A stretch of DNA of 64,000 nucleotides. It comes from JAUWOY01 sp034431315. Lineage in GTDB: Bacteria; Chloroflexota; Anaerolineae; VGOG01. Shown piece after piece: positions 43,527 through 51,753 of this stretch. The notes under the pieces were generated by a model. That model searched no databases, was not told where the DNA came from, and saw nothing but the letters and a program-made list of their open reading frames with translations. The position numbers and the translations under genes are program-made. The stretch spans positions 4,625 through 68,624 of the forward strand of contig DAOUDK010000103.1 in assembly GCA_034431315.1 (NCBI GenBank). Direction: 5' to 3'. Position 1 is the stretch's first letter, and every line of letters begins with the position of its first letter.

Positions 43527-43683
43527 ACCTAACGCCTGAGCTCAGCTTGGCAGGCTGACAGAATCCTTTTTGACCAAGGACGCGGTTCGGCGCATCTCAC
43601 TTGCAGACGAAGCACTTCGCCTACAAAGACGTTGCTAGTGACTTTGAAACCTACATGGCCAAGCTTGACCGCCCGGGTTGGCA
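43527..43683 (-). other. attC-like site at the head of array 2
   Basis: Minus strand 3' end CCAAGCTGAGCTCAGGCGTTAGGT has the L'-R' form of attC sites, with core GTTAGGT. A partly complementary 5' arm CCAACCCGGGCGGTCAAGCTTGG lies about 150 bp upstream. Confidence 0.55.
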
Positions 43684-43696
43684 GGGGCAGCAACAA

Positions 43697-43758
43697 GATA
43701 GTCTCCCTCTTGAACCCTGTCACTATGCCAATGGTAGCCCGATACTAACCCTTCGACC
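43697..43758. repeat. 62-bp direct repeat, copy 2
   Basis: See copy 1 at 42719-42780. Here the frame continues into a 64-codon ORF (43723-43529 minus, 'TGFKRETILLLPLPTR') that may be an old cassette gene. It abuts a CTTCG...CTCAGGACA repeat unit at about 43752-43780. Confidence 0.8.
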
Positions 43759-43796
43759 GTAAGCGGAGCGACCTCAGGACAAGCGCCATCGGGCTG

Positions 43797-43862
43797 AAAG
43801 GGCAAAGCACCCTGAAGGGCGCTCAGCTTCAGGGTGCTTCTAGCGCCCTTCGCCCTTTCAGC
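43797..43862 (-). terminator. Strong hairpin downstream of the YtxH gene
   Basis: AAGCACCCTGAAG pairs with CTTCAGGGTGCTT, enclosed by outer arms GAAAGGGC/GCCCTTTC. A further stem GCCTGGGGGC/GCCCCAGGC follows at about 43862-43912. No gene is seen in 43759-43979. Confidence 0.7.
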
Positions 43863-43979
43863 CTGGGGGCTTCGTCGTGAGCTCAGCCGAACGGTTCAGC
43901 CCCAGGCAAACCCGGCAACAGTTCAGCAACACCCAAGCGGGAGACCACTTGTGAGAAGACGGCAGATAATCGAGGTGGG

Positions 43980-44318
43980 CTAGGCCTCGGCCTCGGCCTC
44001 AACCTTAGCCTTGCCCTTGCCCCTTTCCTCCTCCAGCTTGGCCACCAGTTCCTCTTTTTTCTTGGCCGCGGCCTCCTTGCCCTCGGCGATGGCCTCCTCG
44101 ATTCGCACCTTCTTCTCCTCCAGGATAACCTGGCCCTTCTCCCGAAGCTCTTCGGCCAGTTCCTCGGCCTTGTCTCTGAGCTCGATGCCCTTCTCCCTGA
44201 GCTGCGCCTGAGTCTCCTCGCCAGCCTGAGGGGCCATGAGCAAGCCTGCCGCGAACCCCACCAACCCGCCGACGATGAATCCGGCGACAAACCAGCCACT
44301 CCCATTGTCGTTAGCCAT
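43980..44318 (-). CDS. YtxH-domain protein with Ala/Glu/Lys-rich coiled coil
   Basis: 112 residues: an N-terminal Gly-rich helix 'FVAGFIVGGLVGFAAGLLMAP' (YtxH motif, ends with MAP), then a long charged helix 'ELAEELREKGQVILEEKKV' and repeating 'AEAEA' tail. General stress-type small proteins of this family are membrane associated. Operon with DUF948 gene upstream. Confidence 0.85.
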   Translation of the reverse strand: MANDNGSGWFVAGFIVGGLVGFAAGLLMAPQAGEETQAQLREKGIELRDKAEELAEELREKGQVILEEKKVRIEEAIAEGKEAAAKKKEELVAKLEEERGKGKAKVEAEAEA

Positions 44319-44357
44319 TGTCAATCCCTCCTATTTCAAAGATTTTAGTCGCGCGCT

Positions 44358-44780
44358 CTAGTCGCTGCGCATGCTTCGCCATTTGGTCAACGTCCGTATG
44401 GCCCTTTTCACCCCAGATGTATAACTGACCACCTTGATTATCGGCGACACCACGGCGTCGCTCACAAAAGTGGCCGTTCCCCGCACGGTGTTGACCGTTT
44501 CGTTAACAGTATTGATCGTCTCGCTCGTGGAATCGAGGATCGGCGTTATCTTCTTCTCCAGGGTCTGGATCAACCACCACAGCATGCCGATGACCACTCC
44601 CAGGAGCAGCAGCACCACGATGGATTCAAGGGCGAGGATGATAACGGAGATGTCTCGAATGATGGCCGTCGCTTCTGGTGCGTTGAAGAGCAAATAGCAC
44701 ATCACGACCAACAACACTATCACCACCACCAGGATACCGATAAGGGCTATCTGGATCTTCTTCTTCTCGGATTCGTTCAC
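44358..44780 (-). CDS. DUF948-like membrane protein
   Basis: 140 residues from GTG 44780, which has AAAGGAGAG 6 nt upstream; an ATG in the IS end at 44825 would extend it but is not preceded by a ribosome site. Two transmembrane helices and a 'TINTVNETVNTVRGTATF' amphipathic stretch match DUF948. The IS element sits 40 bp upstream, likely separating it from its promoter. Confidence 0.8.
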   Translation of the reverse strand: MNESEKKKIQIALIGILVVVIVLLVVMCYLLFNAPEATAIIRDISVIILALESIVVLLLLGVVIGMLWWLIQTLEKKITPILDSTSETINTVNETVNTVRGTATFVSDAVVSPIIKVVSYTSGVKRAIRTLTKWRSMRSD

Positions 44781-44820
44781 GTTGCTCTCTCCTTTATTAA
44801 CACTGGACTGTACATCATTA

Positions 44821-45847
44821 GACATTATAGGGATTTAATTTGACGCCGTTGTAACTGACGTGTATACTTCGGAACTTGCATAATCAGTTCACGAAGGAGA
44901 AAAGCACCGATGGTCAGTTACAACAAGCTCTCTCAGAATCGTCGCAAGTTCTTGGCTATGACGGGGTACACGGTCGAAGAGTTTCAAGCACTATTGCCTC
45001 ACTTTCAAGTTCAGTTTGAGAATTGCGTCGAGACCCAAACACTCAAAGGGAAACCGCGTACCAAACGTCACTACAGTACCTACAAGAACTCACCACTGCC
45101 AACCATTGAAGACAAGCTGCTTTTCATCCTGATCTACTTGAAACAAGGAACTACACAAGAGATGCACGCCACCTTGTTCGGAATGCACCAACCGGACGCG
45201 AACGTGTGGATTCACTTGTTGCACCGGATCCTGAACCAAACCCTGGCTGCTCTGGGCGAGTTGCCTGTCCGAGAGGCTGAAGATTTCAACCCCGAAGAAG
45301 ACCAAGAACGCTGCTTCTTTCATGATGGAACTGAGCGGCCCATTCCCCGTCCCAGAGACAAAGAGGCTCAGAAGAAGTACTACAGCGGCAAGAAGAAGCA
45401 ACATACGATCAAGAACATGGTGGTCATCAACACCTTGTGCAAGATTCTCTTCCTGAGCCGAACCTGTGAAGGCAAGAAACACGATAAGAAGGCCGCCGAT
45501 GAAGCAGGCTATGACTTCCCTGAAGGAAGCATTGTGTTTCAAGACCGTGGTCTTCAGGGCTTCGCCGTCGTTGGCGTCATTGTCATTCAGCCCAAGAAGA
45601 AACCCCGTGGCAAAGAATTGACTGCTGAAGACAAGAAAAACAACCGCGCTATCTCCAGCATCAGAATCCGAGTCGAGCATGCCATTGGTGGGGCGAAACG
45701 ATATCGAATTGTTAAGGACAAGATCAGGAACTGGAAAGAAGGCTTTCGAGATCAGGTCATGGAAACTTGCTGCGGACTACACAACTTCAGGTTGAACTCC
45801 AGACCGTGGTGCTATGAAGCCCTCGGCACTTAAATCGCTATAATGTC
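44821..45847 (+). mobile_element. IS5-superfamily insertion sequence, 1027 bp, intact
   Basis: Terminal inverted repeats GACATTATAGGGATTTAA (left) and GACATTATAGCGATTTAA (right, reversed) match at 17 of 18, flanked by TA on both sides as a 2-bp target duplication. One transposase gene fills the element. A single copy is visible in the window. Confidence 0.9.
44910..45833 (+). CDS. Transposase, DDE_Tnp_4 type
   Basis: 307 residues: an N-terminal HTH domain ('TIEDKLLFILIYLKQGTTQE', 'MHATLFGMHQPDANVWIH' region) and an RNase-H-like catalytic core with Asp in 'CFFHDGTERPIPRP', Asp in 'IVFQDRGLQG' and Glu in 'RIRVEHAIGGAKRY'. No frameshift. RBS GAAGGAG. It catalyses movement of the surrounding 1027-bp element. 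Confidence 0.92.
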   Translation: MVSYNKLSQNRRKFLAMTGYTVEEFQALLPHFQVQFENCVETQTLKGKPRTKRHYSTYKNSPLPTIEDKLLFILIYLKQGTTQEMHATLFGMHQPDANVWIHLLHRILNQTLAALGELPVREAEDFNPEEDQERCFFHDGTERPIPRPRDKEAQKKYYSGKKKQHTIKNMVVINTLCKILFLSRTCEGKKHDKKAADEAGYDFPEGSIVFQDRGLQGFAVVGVIVIQPKKKPRGKELTAEDKKNNRAISSIRIRVEHAIGGAKRYRIVKDKIRNWKEGFRDQVMETCCGLHNFRLNSRPWCYEALGT

Positions 45848-45884
45848 TATTATATCACACGCCCACCAGATAGTCAAAACGCGA

Positions 45885-46154
45885 TCAAAGCTGCCATGCC
45901 TTTAGCCACTTGGCCAGGAACAGGAGCAGCAAAGACCCGACGGTTCCTTCCAGGATGTGGATCTGGCCGATCATCAGGATGTCCAGCCCCACGAAATCTC
46001 CTACCAGCTCCCCGATAGCGAATCCCAGCCAGCAGGCCAGCAGATAGATCAGCAAGTCCCTGGCACTCCCTCCCTGCCACAGGTTGAAAAAGGCAGCGTA
46101 GGCGCTGGCGATGATTACGGACAAGACCAAAGGAGGCGAGAAAAGTATCTGCAT
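45885..46154 (-). CDS. Small integral membrane protein
   Basis: 89 residues, three hydrophobic segments ('LVLSVIIASAYAAFFNLW', 'LLIYLLACWLGFAIGELVG', 'GTVGSLLLLFLAKWLKAW'). No recognised family. It begins 1 nt after the mnmA stop, so it is in the mnmA operon. Confidence 0.7.
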   Translation of the reverse strand: MQILFSPPLVLSVIIASAYAAFFNLWQGGSARDLLIYLLACWLGFAIGELVGDFVGLDILMIGQIHILEGTVGSLLLLFLAKWLKAWQL

Positions 46155-46155
46155 T

Positions 46156-47235
46156 TTAACTGATTACCCCCCCACCGAGTACAACCTCGCCTTGATAAAA
46201 GACGACGCCCTGCCCCGGTGTGATGTCCCGCTGTGGCTGAGCGAAGGTCACTCGCGCCCGGCCATCTTCGAGTGGGATTAGGAGGGCTTCGGCCTCGACA
46301 GCCTGGTAGCGGATCTTAGCCGTGATCTCCAGAGCCCCCTGAGGAATCTGCCCAGAGACGTAATTGACCTCTGTGGCCACCAGCTCCCGCCGCCCCAACT
46401 CCGACTTGGTACCCACCACCAGCGCGTTGCCAGCCACGTCAATCCGCATGACGTAGAGGGCCTCCGGGGCAGCGATGCCCAGGCCCTCCCGCTGGCCGAT
46501 GGTGTAGAAAGGCAAACCCTTGTGCTGACCAAGGATACGCCCCGCCGTGTCCAGGATGGGGCCGGGCCGAATGCTCTCCGGTGCCTGGGCCTGCAGAAAA
46601 CGGCGGTAATCGTTATCCAAGAGAAAACAGAGGTCTTGGCTTTCGGCCTTCTCAGCTATGGGCAGACCCCGCTGGCGAGCCATAGCCCGTACCTGCTCCT
46701 TGGTGTAGTCGCCCAAAGGCAACAGGAGATGCCGAAGCTCCCTCTGCCCCAGCATGTAGAGCACATAGGACTGATCCTTCCTCTCATCGCAGCCCTTGAG
46801 CAGTTGATAACGACCATTCACCTGCCGTACTCTGGCATAGTGACCCGTAGCCAGGTATTGGGCCTCCAGGGCCAGGACTCGACGGAGCAGGAGATCGAAC
46901 TTGATGCGGCGGTTGCAGGCCAGACAGGGGTTGGGGGTGCGCCCGCGAGCGTATTCGGCGACGAAGAGGTCAACGACTTCCTTCTTGAATTCTCGCTCGT
47001 AGTTGATCAGGTAGAAAGGGATGTCCAGGGTGTAGCAGACGCGGCGCGCGTCCTCTATGGCTTCGATGGAGCAACAGCGGTTGGTTGAGCCGCCCTGGCC
47101 CTCCTCGGCCCACAGGCGCATCATAACGCCGATCACGTCGTAGCCCTGTTCCACCAGAAGAGCCGCCGTGGTAGAGCTATCCACGCCGCCGCTCATGGCT
47201 ACTGCGACCCGGCTGCCTTCCCCTGGCTGCATCAT
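46156..47235 (-). CDS. mnmA: tRNA-specific 2-thiouridylase MnmA
   Basis: 359 residues. PP-loop 'VAVAMSGGVDSSTTAALL', first catalytic Cys in 'PCLACNRRIKF' and the second in 'ESQDLCFLLDNDYR', plus 'GHYARV' and the C-terminal beta domain. MnmA adds the 2-thio group to U34 of Glu/Gln/Lys tRNAs. Start at ATG 47235 or 47232; a TTG 3 nt earlier is less likely. Two tRNA genes lie upstream. Confidence 0.95.
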   Translation of the reverse strand: MMQPGEGSRVAVAMSGGVDSSTTAALLVEQGYDVIGVMMRLWAEEGQGGSTNRCCSIEAIEDARRVCYTLDIPFYLINYEREFKKEVVDLFVAEYARGRTPNPCLACNRRIKFDLLLRRVLALEAQYLATGHYARVRQVNGRYQLLKGCDERKDQSYVLYMLGQRELRHLLLPLGDYTKEQVRAMARQRGLPIAEKAESQDLCFLLDNDYRRFLQAQAPESIRPGPILDTAGRILGQHKGLPFYTIGQREGLGIAAPEALYVMRIDVAGNALVVGTKSELGRRELVATEVNYVSGQIPQGALEITAKIRYQAVEAEALLIPLEDGRARVTFAQPQRDITPGQGVVFYQGEVVLGGGVIS

Positions 47236-47281
47236 CAATCATCCCCAAAACCTTCGGTTTGACAACAATCCAAAAGATGGA

Positions 47282-47352
47282 GCGGAAGACGGGATTCGAA
47301 CCCGCGACTTTCTCCTTGGCAAGGAGATGCTCTACCACTGAGCCACTTCCGC
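47282..47352 (-). tRNA. tRNA-Gly (anticodon GCC)
   Basis: Minus strand: acceptor GCGGAAG / CTTCCGC, anticodon stem TCTCC-TTGCCAA-GGAGA with GCC in the loop, T-arm GCGGGTTCGAATCCCGT. CCA is not encoded. Confidence 0.97.
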
Positions 47353-47373
47353 TCGACCTGCTAATTGACGTAT

Positions 47374-47459
47374 TGGTGGGGAAGGAGAGATTCGAACTCT
47401 CACGGGCTAGGCCCACGTGATCCTAAGTCACGCTCGTCTGCCAATTCCGACACTTCCCC
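47374..47459 (-). tRNA. tRNA-Leu (anticodon TAG), CCA encoded
   Basis: Minus strand: acceptor GGGGAAG / CTTCCCC, anticodon stem CGTGA-CTTAGGA-TCACG giving TAG, a long variable arm typical of Leu tRNAs, T-loop GTTCGAATC, and 3' ACCA. Confidence 0.96.
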
Positions 47460-47538
47460 GCTGATCTCAATGAATATTATACTGCCAGCAGAGCAAATTT
47501 GCAAGTTCAGCCTTGCGAAGGTCGCAAGGCTCGCTCTC

Positions 47539-49296
47539 TCACCTCCGACCGAATTCCCGCGCCAGTTGTTCAGCACTCAAGTGAATCATCGTCGGGCGGC
47601 CGTGGGGACAGGTGCGCGGCATGGCCGTCCCCTCCAACTGGCGGATCAGGTCGCGCATCTCACTCTGGGAGAGGGTCTTCCCAGCCCGAACCGCGCTGTG
47701 GCAGACCAGGCTGATCAGCGCTCCCTCTTCCCCCGCTTCTGCTGCGTCCCCCTCGGTCAATCCATCAACTATCTCGGCGATGGCCTGGCCGATGTCACCC
47801 GTGGCCAGCATGGTCGGCACAGCTCGCACCAGATACGTCTCTCCACCAAAAGGCTCGATGTCGAAGCCCAATTGGCTCAAGAACTCCAGGCGAGGAGTTC
47901 CGCCGCTTTCCCCGCTAGCCTCCCTTGGCAGCTCAATGGTCAACGGTTCCAGCAGCGATTGCGAGGTGATGGCCATCTTGGCCCGCTCGGCCAGAAGCCG
48001 CTCGTAGAGCACGCGCTCGTGAGCTGCGTGCTGGTCAATGAGATACAGTCCCTCAGGCCCCTCGGCGATGATGTACGTCTGAGCCACCTGCCCCAGCACC
48101 CGCAAGGGCGGCAGTTTAGCGGACTCAGGGAACTCTAAAGCCGACGGCGTCTCAATCCCGACCGCTCTCGCCTGGGTGCCCACCTCCACCAGCCTGCGCC
48201 ACCTCTCCATATCCAGTGCGGGCCTGTCCTGAGCCCAGCCGAAGGGCTGCTGCGAGGGGCGGCCCGTCATCCTGGGGATGGGCGCCTGATCAACCAGGGT
48301 GCGGCGCACGGCCTTCTGGACGGCAGCGAAGACCATGTTGCTGTCCAGGAATCTGACCTCGCTCTTGGTAGGGTGAACGTTGATGTCAACCTGAGAAGGG
48401 TTCAACTCCAGGCGAAGAACGACAATCGGGTGGCGGCGTGTGGGCAACAATGTATGATAGGCTTCGCTCACCGCATAACTGAGCATGCGATCCTTCACCC
48501 AGCGGCCGTTGACGAAGAAAGTCAGGTAGCTGCGGTTGGCCCGATGCAGAGGGGGGGGGCTGATGTAGCCGTGGACGTCTACTAGTCCTAAGTCATCTGT
48601 CTCAGAAGCTCGAACTTCGATCATCTGCTGCGCTACTTCCAACCCATAAACCTCGATGAGCACATCGTACAGCTCGCCGCTGCCCAGGGATTGAAAGGTC
48701 AGCCGTCCGTCGTTCAAGAGGCTGAAGCGCAGGTGAGGGTAGGCCATACCGTAGCTGTAGACCAGGCCGTCAATGTGCTTGCGCTCGGTGGTTTCGGCGC
48801 GCAGGAATTTCAGGCGAGCGGGGACGTTGTAGAAGAGGTTCTCCACCGTGATCACCGTACCCTGGGGGCAGCCCTTCTTTTGACGGTGGGTGACCTTGCC
48901 ACCCTCCAGGCGCAACAGAGTGCCCACGCGAGGAGTTCCGCCATCCTCCTCGGCTGCTCTGGTGACTATGGTCAACTGGCTCACGGCGGCGATGCTGGCC
49001 AGAGCCTCGCCCCGGAAGCCCAGCGTGGCGATGGAGGACAACTCCTCCACGCTGGCGATTTTACTGGTGGCGTGGCGGGCAAAGGCCAGCTCGACCTCAT
49101 CAGCGGGGATTCCCGTCCCGTCGTCAATCACCCGCATCAGGCGGCGTCCCCCCCGGCGCACCTCGACCTTGATCTCCCGCGCCCCCGCGTCAATAGAGTT
49201 CTCGACCAGCTCTTTAACCACGGAGGCCGGCCGCTCCACCACCTCGCCAGCCGCGATCTTAGACGCTACTTCCTCCGACAACACCCTGATGGGCAT
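47539..49296 (-). CDS. mutL: DNA mismatch repair protein MutL
   Basis: 585 residues from ATG 49296 (AAGGAG upstream; overlapping the previous stop as TAATG). GHKL ATPase: 'ENSIDAGA', 'DDGTGI', 'TLGFRGEALASI'. The C-terminal domain carries 'QHAAHERVLYE', the DQHAxxER-type endonuclease metal site, and 'CHSAVRAGK', so it should have nicking activity. The 'QQPFGWAQDRPALD' stretch in the linker is encoded by an interspersed repeat. Confidence 0.95.
   Translation of the reverse strand: MPIRVLSEEVASKIAAGEVVERPASVVKELVENSIDAGAREIKVEVRRGGRRLMRVIDDGTGIPADEVELAFARHATSKIASVEELSSIATLGFRGEALASIAAVSQLTIVTRAAEEDGGTPRVGTLLRLEGGKVTHRQKKGCPQGTVITVENLFYNVPARLKFLRAETTERKHIDGLVYSYGMAYPHLRFSLLNDGRLTFQSLGSGELYDVLIEVYGLEVAQQMIEVRASETDDLGLVDVHGYISPPPLHRANRSYLTFFVNGRWVKDRMLSYAVSEAYHTLLPTRRHPIVVLRLELNPSQVDINVHPTKSEVRFLDSNMVFAAVQKAVRRTLVDQAPIPRMTGRPSQQPFGWAQDRPALDMERWRRLVEVGTQARAVGIETPSALEFPESAKLPPLRVLGQVAQTYIIAEGPEGLYLIDQHAAHERVLYERLLAERAKMAITSQSLLEPLTIELPREASGESGGTPRLEFLSQLGFDIEPFGGETYLVRAVPTMLATGDIGQAIAEIVDGLTEGDAAEAGEEGALISLVCHSAVRAGKTLSQSEMRDLIRQLEGTAMPRTCPHGRPTMIHLSAEQLAREFGRR
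48221..48247. repeat. CTTCG...CTCAGGACA repeat unit in mutL linker
   Basis: GGCCTGTCCTGAGCCCAGCC followed by GAAGGGC is the same unit as at 5024-5046 in reverse; it adds 'PFGWAQDRP' in frame. Confidence 0.75.
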
Positions 49297-49682
49297 TATA
49301 GCTCCTTGAAGCCAAGCTGTAGCGTGCCCAGGTTGATGATCGCGCCGGTACACAAGAGGAAATCCAGCCCTAGAATGCCATTGATGTCAAAAGCTTTATC
49401 TATTCCACCCACCTCGATCTCAAATTGCTCAACGGCTCGTGGCCCGACTTGTAAACGATCCACACGGCGGGAAAAGACGACCTCTGTTCCTCCAACGCCA
49501 CGGACAACATGCAAAACGTCGTGGAGTTCCGGAACAATCCCAATTTGGGCGACGACGTCGGTGGAAAGCATAGTGGTAGCCGATCCAGTATCAACCACCA
49601 TGTCCGGCACTTCGACTTCTCGACCTTGATACACCACCGTTACGGAGACCACGATCAGGTCATCACGCAGGGTTAGCCGCAT
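49296..49682 (-). CDS. Retropepsin-like aspartic protease domain protein
   Basis: 128 residues from ATG 49682. 'MVVDTGSATTML' is the aspartyl protease D-T-G-S motif, and 'ILGLDFL' the second flap signature. No signal peptide. Ends as TAATG with mutL. Function of such small bacterial retropepsin-like proteins is unknown. Confidence 0.85.
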   Translation of the reverse strand: MRLTLRDDLIVVSVTVVYQGREVEVPDMVVDTGSATTMLSTDVVAQIGIVPELHDVLHVVRGVGGTEVVFSRRVDRLQVGPRAVEQFEIEVGGIDKAFDINGILGLDFLLCTGAIINLGTLQLGFKEL

Positions 49683-49938
49683 AGTTCCTCCGCAGTCCCA
49701 ACCAGTGTCTTTCTCGAATGTCCAATTCCTCGCGAGCTGTATGCACAAAGTAGAACTCGCGCAGGGGATGCTGCCGGTGTAACTCGCGGTATCGCTGGAA
49801 CGCCTCGGCTCCGTCCGGGCAAACTTCGACCACGGTTATCTGGTCCAGTTTCCGGCGATCACCCTCGGTGTGGGCCTTCAGCGCATCTATGACAAGCCAC
49901 TGATCAGGATATTGCTCGCGAACCTCTGCCCAATGCAT
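49663..49938 (-). CDS. Small protein paired with the retropepsin-like gene
   Basis: 91 residues, no signal or Cys motif, helical with 'QYPDQWLVIDALKAH' and 'EAFQRYRELHRQHPLREF'. Overlaps the next gene by 20 nt. RBS GAGGAGG. Family not recognised. Confidence 0.75.
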   Translation of the reverse strand: MHWAEVREQYPDQWLVIDALKAHTEGDRRKLDQITVVEVCPDGAEAFQRYRELHRQHPLREFYFVHTAREELDIRERHWLGLRRNYAANPA

Positions 49939-49952
49939 AGTAACCTCCTCGG

Positions 49953-50717
49953 TTAAGTGCCCTGGGGAAGGAACTTGTCCAAATCATAATTGCCACTGTT
50001 GAACTCGACAAGCCCTACCCAATCTATCGCGCCTGTGCTATCGCAAAACTCGTCCAGAAACTGCTTTGTGAACCTGTTTACGACTCTGTCCTTCTGCCTG
50101 TAGAACGCATCATTATGCTCTTTCGCTCTGTAACCAATCGGCTTGATGATGTCAGTGTACAGATATTGGCTTTCACTGATCAGGTACCAGAAGTTCTGAC
50201 CAACGACTTTCAGGTAGCCCCTTTTCGTATACGTTGTTCGAGTCTTGCCGTAGCAAATTCCAAGCACAGGCTCAACGGTCGCTGAGACTCTCGATTGCTT
50301 CACTCGGATCACGGCATCTCTCAAGTCCTGGGCAAGCTTCTTTTGCTGGGAGCTGTTGCCCCAGTTTGGCCCCGATTTCACAGAGACCACGTAGTGGACG
50401 CCTACATTCATAAACTCCAGATCAACGCCTTGCGCCGTGGATTTATGTCCCCCGCATGTTTGGCCCACAATGAAAATGGCTAAATCTTCAAGAAAATCTC
50501 CGAAAAGCCTTTCCTCAGACGAAGAAAGGCGAGCGTCCAACAAACCCTCTACCAAATCCTGGGCCTTGGTTATATTCTTCGCCCTGAACAAGTACGGATT
50601 TTTCTTCAGCAGGTCTCTGAGTTTCAGGTCTTCTAACAACCTGATTCTCCACTGATGAAAATCAACAATATTCTCATTCACGTACTCGCGGACCTGACCT
50701 AGATCTAACGGATTCAT
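49953..50717 (-). CDS. Type II restriction endonuclease (PmeII-like)
   Basis: 254 residues. PD-(D/E)xK core: 'GVDLEFMNVG' then 'YVVSVKSGPNWGNSSQQ', with Asp and the S-x-K in the expected spacing. The wording 'SVKSGPNWGNSSQ' matches PmeII-family restriction enzymes. It overlaps the methyltransferase by 4 nt (ATGA). Recognition sequence cannot be told. Confidence 0.78.
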   Translation of the reverse strand: MNPLDLGQVREYVNENIVDFHQWRIRLLEDLKLRDLLKKNPYLFRAKNITKAQDLVEGLLDARLSSSEERLFGDFLEDLAIFIVGQTCGGHKSTAQGVDLEFMNVGVHYVVSVKSGPNWGNSSQQKKLAQDLRDAVIRVKQSRVSATVEPVLGICYGKTRTTYTKRGYLKVVGQNFWYLISESQYLYTDIIKPIGYRAKEHNDAFYRQKDRVVNRFTKQFLDEFCDSTGAIDWVGLVEFNSGNYDLDKFLPQGT

Positions 50718-51574
50718 TGCATTGACCTCACTTCGTATTCTTCAAGCTCTTCCAGTAATCGCGGTTGTATCTGCATAAGCCTTTGCCTCGCTATTTGGCA
50801 GTATTCCTCATTGATGTCAATGCCTACATACTTGCGCCCAAGCTGCTTTGCTGCCATTGCGGTCGTTCCTGAACCAATGAACGGGTCCAAAACAATGCTG
50901 CTGCTATCCGTGAATAACTTGATAAACCAGGTTGGCAAACTTACGGGGAAAACCGCACTGTGCCGCCTGTTTGAGCATTCTGTAGCCATGTGAATTACAT
51001 TGGTCGGATAAACCTTGTCACGGCCAACCCACTTCGACACGTTTTTGCCAAACCCACTTCCGACTTTTGATTCGTCCCTGATTTTATCTGTCTCACTGAG
51101 ACTGCGTAGACGGCCTTGAGCCCAATCCCCTACAGGAACCATGACTGCCTCTTGATACATATTGAATTTTCGTCGCTTGTTAAACTGAAGCAATCTCTCC
51201 CAAGAATCCCTGAACCTATTAGGCCACTTTCCAGGGTAAGCATTCTTCTTGTGCCACATAAACTCCTCAGTCCACAACCACCCCTGCTCTCTCATTCTCA
51301 ATATCAATTCAATGACGTAAGTGTGTCTTTCCCCGTTCACGACTCTCTCCTTGATATTTAGGATGAAAGTGCCCGTAGGCTTCAACACTCGCAAGAATTG
51401 CTCCGCTTTTGGCAAAAACCAATCCACATATTCAGCAGGCTTCACGCCGCCATAGGTTGTTTTCCTCTGGTCTGCGTAGGGCGGCGAAGTGAAAATCAGG
51501 TCAACGGAGTTGTCTGGGAACCCTTTCAGGACTCGCTCGCAATCACCCTGGATAATTCTGTTGACAAAATCCAT
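50714..51574 (-). CDS. Site-specific DNA methyltransferase (beta class)
   Basis: 286 residues from ATG 51574 (GGGAGGA upstream). Catalytic 'FTSPPYADQRKTTYG' near the N-terminus, AdoMet motif 'DPFIGSGTTAMAA' near the C-terminus: catalytic motif first, AdoMet motif last is beta-class order. TSPPY is usual for N4-cytosine methylation. It protects host DNA from the adjacent endonuclease. Confidence 0.9.
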   Translation of the reverse strand: MDFVNRIIQGDCERVLKGFPDNSVDLIFTSPPYADQRKTTYGGVKPAEYVDWFLPKAEQFLRVLKPTGTFILNIKERVVNGERHTYVIELILRMREQGWLWTEEFMWHKKNAYPGKWPNRFRDSWERLLQFNKRRKFNMYQEAVMVPVGDWAQGRLRSLSETDKIRDESKVGSGFGKNVSKWVGRDKVYPTNVIHMATECSNRRHSAVFPVSLPTWFIKLFTDSSSIVLDPFIGSGTTAMAAKQLGRKYVGIDINEEYCQIARQRLMQIQPRLLEELEEYEVRSMQ

Positions 51575-51648
51575 TTTCTTCCTCCCTCTCTCAACTGCTT
51601 GAACGCCCATCCCGGATAAATGTGTTCAAACTGGCTTTTCTACCAACT

Positions 51649-51677
51649 ATTTTACCACACAAGACGCATTTCCACAA
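51649..51677 (-). promoter_or_regulatory. Promoter of the restriction-modification genes
   Basis: Minus strand TTGTGG, 17-bp spacer, TAAAAT, 75 nt before the methyltransferase ATG. Confidence 0.5.
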
Positions 51678-51753
51678 GAGCATCAACGAAAAAGGAGAGG
51701 TCAAGCTGTCAGCCAGGGGGAAGCAGATTGTGACGGTGAAGTTCAAACTCTTG

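Noticed and set aside
43529..43723. 64-codon ORF 'TGFKRETILLLPLPTR...'
   Set aside because: GTG start without ribosome site, and its stop falls in an attC core; kept only as part of the 62-bp repeat note.
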